Shown: positions 48,917 to 55,350 of the stretch, piece after piece
Position numbering within the stretch: position 1 is the stretch's first letter
Layout of the letters: the number at the start of each line of letters is the position of its first letter
Assembly: GCA_024645085.1 (NCBI GenBank)
Contig: JAHEGN010000011.1
Location: 1-64,000, forward strand
Origin: Rhodobiaceae bacterium
GTDB taxonomy: Bacteria; Pseudomonadota; Alphaproteobacteria; RS24
Length of the DNA stretch: 64,000 bases
Reading direction: 5' to 3'
Program-made: the position numbers and the translations under genes
The notes under the pieces: generated by a model
Database searches by the model: none
Seen by the model: the letters and a program-made list of their open reading frames with translations, nothing else
What the model was told of the DNA's origin: nothing

Positions 48917-49771
48917 TTAGGCGGCTGGGTCGAAATAGGGCTGGTCACCGGCAATGGTGACCCGCTCCATGGCCCGCACTTGCGGGAAATAATCGGAAGC
49001 TGCGAAATGCTGACTGGCGCGATTGTCCCAAAATGCCATGGAGCCGACTTCCCAGCGGAAACGGCACTGCACTTCTGGATTCCACGCCGTCAGATAAAGC
49101 TCTTTCAGCAAAGCGGCGCTTTCGTCCGCCGCCATGTCTTTAATGTGCGAGGTAAAAGCGGCGTTCACATAAAGCGCCCGCTGTTTGGTCTCGGGATGGG
49201 TGCGCACCACTGGATGCTCCATTGGCGGATATAAATCGTGCAATTCTTCTGGCGTTTTCTTGAGCCGTTTGGCAAACACCCGGGCAATGTCATGCACCGC
49301 CGTTAACCCGTCAATTTTTTCTTTCATGGCATCAGACAGACGATCATAGGCGAGCACCATATTGGCAAATAATGTGTCGCCACCAACCGGCGGCAATTCA
49401 ATGGCCCGCAAGATTGACCCCAAAGACGGGCACTGACGCCAAGTGACATCTGAGTGCCACATGTTTTCTGATCCGCGCGAGTCGGGGCCGTGCTCAATGC
49501 GCAGAACCTCAGGGTCGGCCTGCCCTTTGGGCGTGGCTGGATGAATTTCAAGCGGGCCGAACTGGCGGGCGAAATCAATGTGTTGGGCCCGCGTCAATTT
49601 TTGGTCACGGAAAAAAACCACCTTATAGGTCAACAAAGCGTCGCGAATCTCAGCAATCATATCTTGGTTATATTGCGCCAAATCAAGATTCAGAATTTCC
49701 GCCCCAATGAACGGTGTCATTGGCTGAATGGTGAATTTTTGATGTGCCATTGTGGCTTGCGTCATGCTCAT
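48917..49771 (-). CDS. TauD/TfdA-family Fe(II)/2-oxoglutarate dioxygenase
   Basis: 284 residues. The Fe-binding HxD is in MWHSDVTWRQCPSLGSIL and the distal His in MAFWDNRASQHFAASDYFP, with an Arg (MERVTIAG) for 2-oxoglutarate. FRDQKLTRAQHIDFARQFG is another family motif. TauD enzymes release sulfite from taurine, while TfdA-type members act on other substrates. Position beside sulfate-activation and SsuD-like genes suggests sulfur scavenging, but that is inference. The ATG at 49771 follows GGGAG. Confidence 0.9.
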   Translation of the reverse strand: MSMTQATMAHQKFTIQPMTPFIGAEILNLDLAQYNQDMIAEIRDALLTYKVVFFRDQKLTRAQHIDFARQFGPLEIHPATPKGQADPEVLRIEHGPDSRGSENMWHSDVTWRQCPSLGSILRAIELPPVGGDTLFANMVLAYDRLSDAMKEKIDGLTAVHDIARVFAKRLKKTPEELHDLYPPMEHPVVRTHPETKQRALYVNAAFTSHIKDMAADESAALLKELYLTAWNPEVQCRFRWEVGSMAFWDNRASQHFAASDYFPQVRAMERVTIAGDQPYFDPAA

Positions 49772-49904
49772 TGTTTTGTCTCCCACGAAAGGCCAACTGT
49801 GCCAGCCGGTTTTTCATGCGTCAAGCCACCCCTTGACGGCAAACCGGTTTCGCGGGAACAATACAGCAGATAAGATAAATAACCTGCGACTAGGGGAGCG
49901 GTTC

Positions 49905-51131
49905 ATGAAAATTGTCATTCTGGGCGCCGGCCAGGCGGCGCTGCAAACCGCTTTGAGCCTGCGGCAAGGCAATTTTGACGGTGATATTGATATCGTCGGC
50001 AATGAGCGGTTTTTACCCTATCAGCGCCCGCCCCTGTCGAAAGCCTATTTGAAGGGCGCGCTTGACCGCGAGCGGCTGTTTTTGAAACCGCAAGAGTTTT
50101 TCGACGCGCAAAATATTACCGTGCATTTGGCCCAACAAGTGACCGCCATTGACCGACAAGCGCAGCGCATCAGCGGCGATAATGGTTTTGCGCTGGACTA
50201 TGACAAATTAGTGCTGGCCACCGGCAGCCGCCCGCGCCGCCTTGATTTACCCGGTCGTGATTTAGAAAATATCTTTGACTTGCGTGATATGGCCGATGTC
50301 GACGCCATGGCCGGTCAATTTCAAGCCGGTAAAAAACTGGTGATTATTGGCGGCGGCTATATCGGCCTTGAGGCGGCCAGTGTGGCCCGTGCCATGGGGC
50401 TTGAGGTGACGGTTTTGGAGGCCGCGCCCCGTCTTTTGGCGCGCGTCGCCGAACCAGAGATTTCTGAATTTTACGCCCAATTGCACCAAAGCCATGGGGT
50501 TGAAATTATCACCCAATGCCAGATTGCCGGCTTTCAGGGCAGCCAGCACGTAACCGCCGTTGACTTTGCCGATGGCAGCAGTTTGGCAGCCGATTTGGTG
50601 ATCACGGGCATTGGTATTTTGCCAAATATTGAACTGGCTGAGGCGGCCGGTATCGCGGTTGATAATGGCATTATTGTTGATGAGCTGGGGCGCACCAATG
50701 CGGCTCACATTTACGCCACTGGTGACTGCACGATGCACCCGAATAAACTACTGGGCCGCAATTTGCGCCTTGAGAGCGTGCCCCATGCCATTGAGCAAAG
50801 CAAGGCGGTGGCTTCGGATATTCTCGGTGCGCCGCAAGCCTATGCCGAAGTGCCATGGTTCTGGTCTGATCAATATGATGTTAAATTGCAAATCTCCGGC
50901 GTGCCGACGCAAATCGACAAAAAGATTTTGCGCGGCGATGGCGATAGCACGTCATTTGCCTGGTTTTACTTCACTGGCGACAAGCTGACCGGCGTCACCA
51001 CGGTCAATCGGGCGGCGGAATTTATGGCTGGCAAACAACTGATTTTGAGAGCCTTGCGCGACGGCGCCCGCATTGACCCCGAAGCGCTGCGCGACGAAAG
51101 CCAGAAACCGAAAAACTGGCTGGCCGACTAA
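49905..51131 (+). CDS. FAD-dependent ferredoxin reductase-like oxidoreductase
   Basis: 408 residues. FAD-binding KIVILGAGQAALQTALSLR, the second site LVLATGSRPRRLDLPG, NAD(P)-binding KLVIIGGGYIGLEAASVARA, and IYATGDCTMHPNKLL are all present. The C-terminal EVPWFWSDQYDVKLQISGVP marks the putidaredoxin/rhodocoxin reductase family, which passes electrons from NADH to a 2Fe-2S ferredoxin for P450s or Rieske oxygenases. No ferredoxin gene is adjacent. The ATG at 49905 has GGGGAG upstream. It is divergent from the TauD-like gene. Confidence 0.9.
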   Translation: MKIVILGAGQAALQTALSLRQGNFDGDIDIVGNERFLPYQRPPLSKAYLKGALDRERLFLKPQEFFDAQNITVHLAQQVTAIDRQAQRISGDNGFALDYDKLVLATGSRPRRLDLPGRDLENIFDLRDMADVDAMAGQFQAGKKLVIIGGGYIGLEAASVARAMGLEVTVLEAAPRLLARVAEPEISEFYAQLHQSHGVEIITQCQIAGFQGSQHVTAVDFADGSSLAADLVITGIGILPNIELAEAAGIAVDNGIIVDELGRTNAAHIYATGDCTMHPNKLLGRNLRLESVPHAIEQSKAVASDILGAPQAYAEVPWFWSDQYDVKLQISGVPTQIDKKILRGDGDSTSFAWFYFTGDKLTGVTTVNRAAEFMAGKQLILRALRDGARIDPEALRDESQKPKNWLAD

Positions 51132-51150
51132 GCTACCCTGCCGCTCAAGC

Positions 51151-51402
51151 TCAGGGCGTCCCCTGCTTTTGCTGATTCAGATGAACAAGGCCAATGATAA
51201 GCGCCTCAATGACAAATAGCGGCGGAAGCAAAATATAAAATAAAAAGCCGAGGGTTGCCATCAATGGCTGATTGGCAGTTTTCGCCGTCAAGCCAAGACA
51301 TATGTGTTCGCCGCCGACCATCACGGCCGAAAAACCATATCGCAATGCGCGACTGACGCAATTTTCGAACACCGTTCCTTTTTTTTCAGTAAGCCGGGAC
51401 AT
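51151..51402 (-). CDS. Small membrane protein, unrecognised
   Basis: 83 residues. One strong hydrophobic segment (ATLGFLFYILLPPLFVIEAL and on to IIGLVHL) is preceded by a weaker one containing AVMVGGEHICLGLTA. Basic residues near the N-terminus (TEKK, RALR) suggest that end faces the cytoplasm. It starts with ATGTCCCGGC after AGGAGGG, one of four near-identical leaders in this locus, which supports real translation. It is the last gene of the unrecognised set and stops 20 bp from the converging ferredoxin-reductase gene. Confidence 0.65.
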   Translation of the reverse strand: MSRLTEKKGTVFENCVSRALRYGFSAVMVGGEHICLGLTAKTANQPLMATLGFLFYILLPPLFVIEALIIGLVHLNQQKQGTP

Positions 51403-51415
51403 GTTTTGCCCTCCT
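51394..51415 (-). repeat. Shine-Dalgarno/start-codon leader repeat, copy A
   Basis: AGGAGGGCAAAACATGTCCCGG in minus-strand sense. GGGCA can pair with TGTCC (one G-U) around an AAACA loop, enclosing the start codon of the 83-residue gene. It shares ATGTCCCGG with copy B. Confidence 0.75.
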
Positions 51416-51529
51416 TTTGTTTTGCGTGGCCGACGGCGCTCAAACCGCCTTATGAGCCACTCAACTTACTTTGGATTTTCTTAACGCTTCGCTAACCAAA
51501 CCGCAGATTATTTTATTTTTCTGGCTGTC

Positions 51530-51553
51530 TCAAAAAGCGGCCCGCCGGGACAT
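51530..51553 (-). other. 7-codon orphan ORF behind leader copy B
   Basis: Copy B of the leader is followed by ATG TCC CGG CGG GCC GCT TTT TGA, a 7-codon frame. The bases after the ATG match those of the 83-residue gene for six positions (TCCCGG) and then diverge. It may be a leader peptide, or the 5' stub of a gene lost by deletion. Confidence 0.4.
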
Positions 51554-51572
51554 TTTTGCCTTCCTATTATTT
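51548..51572 (-). repeat. Shine-Dalgarno/start-codon leader repeat, copy B
   Basis: In minus-strand sense AATAATAGGAAGGCAAAAATG continuing TCCC. It begins inside the stop codon of the 156-residue membrane protein gene. Its hairpin is weaker (four pairs, GGCA/TGTC). It is closest to copy D, sharing the AATAATAGGA lead-in. Confidence 0.75.
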
Positions 51573-52041
51573 AAGTTTCGTCGGCATCTATAACCGGAGG
51601 TTCTTCCGAGAGCTTCTCAGAAAATTCCTCAGCTTCCGTTACCAACCCCAGCACAATACTTGAAGCAATTACAAGGGGCGGAAACGCGATGCATAGGGCC
51701 AAAAGGATAATTCCTACAAGCGGGTTAATAGCGATAACCTCTAGTAGGCCAACTATCGATTTACCGAGGCCCCGAAGGCATATACCTGCGGCATAAAAAG
51801 CTATAGCGACGCCCACACAAAGCAGGGCCCCCGCTGCGATCAATAGCCCCACGCTGACGACGTAAAGAACAGTTGTCGCAACGATTTCTAGAGAGGGTTG
51901 TAGTGGCTCGTAGCTGATTATTAGCTCTAGTAAGGGGACCAAGCAGATTGCGATGAGCGACCATACTATCGGCATCGGGTGCTTTTCTATTGCTTCACGC
52001 AAGGACTGTTCTGGCTGACCGTCTCCGTTTTGATGGGACAT
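51571..52041 (-). CDS. Multi-pass membrane protein, unrecognised
   Basis: 156 residues. An N-terminal polar stretch (SHQNGDGQPEQSLREAIEKH) is followed by four hydrophobic segments, at about 24-41, 51-70, 70-88 and 103-130, and an acidic tail (EEFSEKLSEEPPVIDADET). I do not recognise a family. It begins 19 bp after the lipoprotein gene with leader copy C and ends inside leader copy B. Codons such as AGG, CTA and ATA are more frequent than in neighbouring housekeeping genes, which suggests foreign origin. Confidence 0.7.
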   Translation of the reverse strand: MSHQNGDGQPEQSLREAIEKHPMPIVWSLIAICLVPLLELIISYEPLQPSLEIVATTVLYVVSVGLLIAAGALLCVGVAIAFYAAGICLRGLGKSIVGLLEVIAINPLVGIILLALCIAFPPLVIASSIVLGLVTEAEEFSEKLSEEPPVIDADET

Positions 52042-52055
52042 TTTTTGTCCTCCTT
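52034..52055 (-). repeat. Shine-Dalgarno/start-codon leader repeat, copy C
   Basis: In minus-strand sense AAGGAGGACAAAAAATGTCC, starting the 156-residue membrane protein. GGACA pairs perfectly with TGTCC around a five-A loop. It follows the stop of the upstream lipoprotein gene by a few bases. Confidence 0.78.
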
Positions 52056-52059
52056 AGCC

Positions 52060-52887
52060 TTATCTACACGTTGTGTTAGATGTTACGCCGACGGAGAGGC
52101 CGGTGGACACTGTTGTGCATTTCGTTACAGGCCCACGCGCATAACCGAAGCCGCGTCCGTTGAGCAGTCCAATCGCCGTCGCCAACCCTTGTTGTCTTTG
52201 ATTGTATGATATTTGTTTTTGTATCCGCCGTTCTTGTTCAATTCGCTGACTTATCTCCTCGAGGGAGGCTGAAAACTGATGGTCGGCGTTAAGTGTTGCT
52301 TGGTTGTACTGACCATAGGTGTATACGCCGGTGACAAGGTGGGCGAGACTTAGCTCATAAGTTTTGTAAAGTTCATTGGCGATTGTCCCAAAAACAGGAT
52401 GGCCATTATAAATTCCCTTATAGCATTGGGCCATTAGATTAGCGTAATCGCTGATAATCAGCTTGTCTTTTTCGGTAACGCGAGAGGTTTCGGCAAGCTG
52501 CTCAAACGAATCACCAAACTTTGCTCTAGAAACGGTCAAGCGTTCCTCGGTGTGCTTGTTAGTTAAGTTTTTCAAGCCCTGTTCAAAACACATTCTGCCC
52601 GCCGCAAATTTTTCAATGCAGAAAAACGTTAAAACTTCGGTATTCTCTAACCGCTCGTTTTTTTGGTGGATGGGCGACAACCAGCGGCTGTTGCAAAACT
52701 TTGCCGCCTTCTGGTTGTTGACTATCGCGGCGCCTCCCGCTGGTTCTTGTGGGCTGGATACGGAGAATACATTTGGCGCAACAGTTCTATAGCCTTCGCG
52801 CACTTCTTCTTTAGTTAGTTGGCTGGCCGCACAAGCGGATAGATACGCACAGGAAAATATAATCAGAACTAGCTTCATCTGGGACAT
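52060..52887 (-). CDS. Lipoprotein of unknown function
   Basis: 275 residues. The N-terminal signal LVLIIFSCAYLSACAASQL carries the lipobox LSAC, so it should be lipid-anchored, probably to the outer membrane (no Asp after the Cys). Several Cys (KFCNSRW, FFCIEKF, RMCFEQG, AQCYKG, TKCTTV, NTTCR) imply disulfides. A helical middle region (SLEEISQRIEQERRIQKQI) precedes a Gly-rich C-terminus. I recognise no domain. It is the first gene of the four-leader operon, directly downstream of the anti-Shine-Dalgarno hairpin. Confidence 0.75.
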   Translation of the reverse strand: MSQMKLVLIIFSCAYLSACAASQLTKEEVREGYRTVAPNVFSVSSPQEPAGGAAIVNNQKAAKFCNSRWLSPIHQKNERLENTEVLTFFCIEKFAAGRMCFEQGLKNLTNKHTEERLTVSRAKFGDSFEQLAETSRVTEKDKLIISDYANLMAQCYKGIYNGHPVFGTIANELYKTYELSLAHLVTGVYTYGQYNQATLNADHQFSASLEEISQRIEQERRIQKQISYNQRQQGLATAIGLLNGRGFGYARGPVTKCTTVSTGLSVGVTSNTTCR

Positions 52888-52902
52888 TTTTGTCCTCCTA
52901 TT
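52881..52902 (-). repeat. Shine-Dalgarno/start-codon leader repeat, copy D
   Basis: In minus-strand sense AATAGGAGGACAAAAATGTC followed by CC, starting the lipoprotein gene. GGACA pairs perfectly with TGTCC around an AAAA loop, so part of the Shine-Dalgarno and the UG of the start codon lie in the stem. ATT repeats (AATAATAATAATAAT) precede it. Confidence 0.78.
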
Positions 52903-52924
52903 ATTATTATTACTTCAAGACTAT

Positions 52925-52949
52925 CCCTCGCCTGCTGGCATGGCAAGGG
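52925..52949 (-). other. Second intergenic hairpin upstream of the lipoprotein gene
   Basis: In minus-strand sense CCCTTGCC pairs with GGCGAGGG (eight pairs, one T-G) around a nine-base loop, 38 bp before the lipoprotein ATG. No T-run follows, so it is not a typical terminator. Confidence 0.55.
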
Positions 52950-52955
52950 CCTAGG

Positions 52956-52996
52956 GTGATGAGGGCTAGAGGAGGAGGTGGACTAGCCCTCATCAC
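52956..52996 (-). promoter_or_regulatory. 14-bp perfect hairpin with anti-Shine-Dalgarno loop
   Basis: GTGATGAGGGCTAG (52956-52969) is repeated perfectly inverted at 52983-52996 around a 13-base loop. In the sense of the flanking minus-strand genes the loop reads TCCACCTCCTCCT, which contains the CACCTCCT of the 16S rRNA 3' end. It begins 11 bp past the peroxiredoxin stop and lies about 70 bp before the lipoprotein start. There is no T-run. On the other strand the loop is a Shine-Dalgarno-like purine run. Confidence 0.7.
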
Positions 52997-53007
52997 AGGG
53001 GACGGGG

Positions 53008-53544
53008 TTAAGCGGCTTTCTCAGCCTGTAAATAATCAAGCAAGTTTTGCGGCGCGGTTTCGCCATAAGGGTCTTGCTCGCAATTGTCGCTGCGGCCAGG
53101 CTCTTCAAACCAAGCGCTGACCAAACCATTGTCAATAATCGCCGCATAGCGCCATGACCGCATGCCAAAACCAAGATTGTCCTTGTCGACCAACATGCCC
53201 ATGCCACGGGTGAAATGACCCGACCCGTCTGGAATCAGGCCGATGTTTTGCAGCTCATTTTTGCGACCCCATGCGTTCATAACAAAGGCGTCATTAACCG
53301 ATACGCAATATATCGCATCAATGCCAAGGGCACTGAATTGCGGATAAAGCCGCTCAAAGTCCGGCAATTGAAAAGTCGAACACGTCGGCGTGAAGGCGCC
53401 CGGCAAAGAAAATATAATAACCTTCTTGCCAGCAAAATAATCATCGCTGCTCATCTCTTGCCAACGATAGGGATTGTCGCCACCAATGGACTCATCGCGC
53501 ACACGGGTTTTGAAGCTTATTTGAGGAATAGTTTGGTTAATCAT
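53008..53544 (-). CDS. Peroxiredoxin (Prx5 family)
   Basis: 178 residues. The peroxidatic Cys55 is in the Prx5 motif FSLPGAFTPTCSTFQLPDF, and AIYCVSVNDAFVMNAWG is the second family hallmark. LGFGMRSWRYAAIIDNGLV follows. It reduces hydrogen peroxide and alkyl hydroperoxides, normally with glutathione/glutaredoxin or thioredoxin. No glutaredoxin domain is fused. Two ICE-like palindromes lie upstream, so iron- or haem-responsive control is plausible. It is divergent from the globin gene. Confidence 0.93.
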   Translation of the reverse strand: MINQTIPQISFKTRVRDESIGGDNPYRWQEMSSDDYFAGKKVIIFSLPGAFTPTCSTFQLPDFERLYPQFSALGIDAIYCVSVNDAFVMNAWGRKNELQNIGLIPDGSGHFTRGMGMLVDKDNLGFGMRSWRYAAIIDNGLVSAWFEEPGRSDNCEQDPYGETAPQNLLDYLQAEKAA

Positions 53545-53558
53545 GGGAGAAATCCTTT

Positions 53559-53575
53559 GTTAGAATGTTTCTAAT
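53559..53575. promoter_or_regulatory. ICE/Irr-like palindrome 1
   Basis: GTTAGAATGTTTCTAAT: TTAGAA and TTCTAA are perfect inverted arms with a 3-bp spacer. It fits the TTTAGAA-N3-TTCTAAA pattern I recall for the Irr iron-control element in 12 of 14 arm positions. It sits 14 bp upstream of the peroxiredoxin ATG. Confidence 0.55.
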
Positions 53576-53607
53576 ATATAGAGCGGGCAATCACATCTGT
53601 CAATGTT

Positions 53608-53624
53608 TTTATAATAATTCTAAA
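53608..53624. promoter_or_regulatory. ICE/Irr-like palindrome 2
   Basis: TTTATAATAATTCTAAA matches the TTTAGAA-N3-TTCTAAA pattern at 13 of 14 arm positions. It lies 33 bp from the first site and about 70 bp before the globin ATG. The surroundings are A/T-rich, so chance is less easily excluded than for site 1. Confidence 0.5.
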
Positions 53625-53694
53625 ATAAAAAACTGGCTTCACATTGAGAATTGCCGCAAAATTTAGTCTTATTTCACCAACCCTGAGAGCCCGA

Positions 53695-54078
53695 ATGAAC
53701 GCCGCGATTCTTCATACGATTGAGCCATTTGAGGGGCGGTTTGACGATTTTACGGCGCAGACTTATGAATTATTGTTTGCCCGCTATCCGGACTATTTAG
53801 ACATGTTTATATTGGATGTCGATGGCGGTGTGCAGCGCTCCATGATGCGCACCAGTATGGAGATTATCACCAGCTATGCGACCGGCGCTGATGTCAATAA
53901 TCGGCTTGAGGGCGCCCGCCTCAATCATTTTGGCTATGGCGTCACTGATGAGATTTTCGACCAGTTTTTCGACGTGCTGCATGAGATATTCCAACGCCAT
54001 TTGGGCGAGGCTTGGGGCGACGACCATCAGCGCGCGTGGCTGGAAATGCGGCAAAGCTTTGCCGCCACCGCTGGTTAA
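53695..54078 (+). CDS. Single-domain globin-like haem protein
   Basis: 127 residues of the bacterial globin fold. The N-terminal helices include [19 protein letters not shown], resembling the B-helix with a Tyr for ligand binding, and His78 in [12 protein letters not shown] is the likely proximal haem ligand. Possible roles are nitric oxide or oxygen handling; no reductase domain is attached. A TTG at 53644 would extend the frame, but the ATG at 53695 follows GAGAG and gives the usual length. The stop shares TTAA with the converging dehydrogenase gene. Confidence 0.82.
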   Translation: MNAAILHTIEPFEGRFDDFTAQTYELLFARYPDYLDMFILDVDGGVQRSMMRTSMEIITSYATGADVNNRLEGARLNHFGYGVTDEIFDQFFDVLHEIFQRHLGEAWGDDHQRAWLEMRQSFAATAG

Positions 54079-55259
54079 AAAGCAGCGATTCCGGTAATGG
54101 CGCGGCCCAATATTAGGGCGTGCACATCATGCGTGCCTTCATAAGTGTTGACGGTTTCGAGGTTAATCGCGTGACGCATAACATGATATTCACCGGCGAT
54201 ACCATTGCCACCGTGCATATCGCGCGCTTGGCGGGCGACGTCGAGGGCTTTGCCAACATTATTGCGTTTCACGATCGACACCATTTCAGGGGCAAACCGG
54301 CCCTCATCCATTAATCGGCCGACCCGCAGGCTGGCCTGATAGCCAAGCGCAATATCGGTTTGCATATCAGCAAGTTTTTTCTGGAACAATTGATTGGCCG
54401 CCAATGGCTTATTGAACTGATGACGCTCAAGGCCATAATCACGCGCCGCCATATAGCAAAACTCGGCCGCCCCCATGGCGCCCCAGCTAATGCCATAACG
54501 CGCCCGATTGAGACAGCTAAACGGGCCTTTCAGCCCTTCAACATGCGGCAATAGATTTTCTTCAGGAACAAAAACCTCATCCATCATAATCATGCCAGTG
54601 ACCGAGGCGCGCAGCGATAATTTGCCCTCAATTTTGGGCGCCGACAGGCCTTTCATGGCTTTTTCGAGAACAAAGCCTTTAATCTGTCCGCCATGCTCTT
54701 CCGATTTGGCCCAGACGACGAAAACATCGGCGATGGGGGCGTTGGAAATCCATGTTTTGGACCCTGATAATGAATAACCACCATCAACTTTTTTCGCATA
54801 AGTGCGCATGCCAGCCGGATCTGAGCCGGCGTCTGGCTCGGTCAAGCCGAAACAGCCAATCCACTCGCCACTGGCCAGTTTGGGCAGATATTTCTGCTTT
54901 TGCTCTTCCGAACCAAATGTATTGATAGGGTGCATGACCAGGGAAGATTGCACCGACATCATCGAGCGATAGCCACTGTCGACGGCTTCGACTTCGCGCG
55001 CCACCAGACCATAGCTGACATAGGAGGCGCCAGCGCCGCCATATTCCGGCTTAATGGTGACCCCCAACAGCCCCTGCTCGCCCATTTCGGCAAAAATTTC
55101 AGGGGCCACTGTCTCATTGACAAAGGCGTCGGCAACCCGCGGCAATAGTTTTTCGCGGGCAAAGGCGCGCGCACTATCGGCAATCATTCGCTCGTCTTCG
55201 GTCAGCTGCTCGCTGAGCAAAAACGGATCTTCCCAATTGAATTTAGCAATTTTTTCCAT
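54075..55259 (-). CDS. gcdH: Glutaryl-CoA dehydrogenase-type acyl-CoA dehydrogenase
   Basis: 394 residues. FAD-binding [40 protein letters not shown], and the GCDH-typical [18 protein letters not shown] with [20 protein letters not shown] are present. The catalytic Glu is in [18 protein letters not shown]. The enzyme oxidises and decarboxylates glutaryl-CoA to crotonyl-CoA in lysine and aromatic breakdown. Enoyl-CoA hydratase genes lie close by. A strong terminator separates it from the upstream aldehyde dehydrogenase gene. Confidence 0.92.
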   Translation of the reverse strand: MEKIAKFNWEDPFLLSEQLTEDERMIADSARAFAREKLLPRVADAFVNETVAPEIFAEMGEQGLLGVTIKPEYGGAGASYVSYGLVAREVEAVDSGYRSMMSVQSSLVMHPINTFGSEEQKQKYLPKLASGEWIGCFGLTEPDAGSDPAGMRTYAKKVDGGYSLSGSKTWISNAPIADVFVVWAKSEEHGGQIKGFVLEKAMKGLSAPKIEGKLSLRASVTGMIMMDEVFVPEENLLPHVEGLKGPFSCLNRARYGISWGAMGAAEFCYMAARDYGLERHQFNKPLAANQLFQKKLADMQTDIALGYQASLRVGRLMDEGRFAPEMVSIVKRNNVGKALDVARQARDMHGGNGIAGEYHVMRHAINLETVNTYEGTHDVHALILGRAITGIAAF

Positions 55260-55300
55260 GCAATCTTATCTCACAATTTTTGCTTTCTGAGGCAAAAAAA

Positions 55301-55333
55301 AGCCCGCGTGCATCAGTTTAACGCACGCGGGCT
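55301..55333 (-). terminator. Rho-independent terminator of the aldehyde dehydrogenase gene
   Basis: AGCCCGCGTGC (55301-55311) pairs perfectly with GCACGCGGGCT (55323-55333), an 11-bp stem with an 11-base loop. In minus-strand sense the stem is followed by seven or more T. It lies 18 bp past the stop at 55351. Confidence 0.92.
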
Positions 55334-55350
55334 GAATTTTATGGCGCGGT

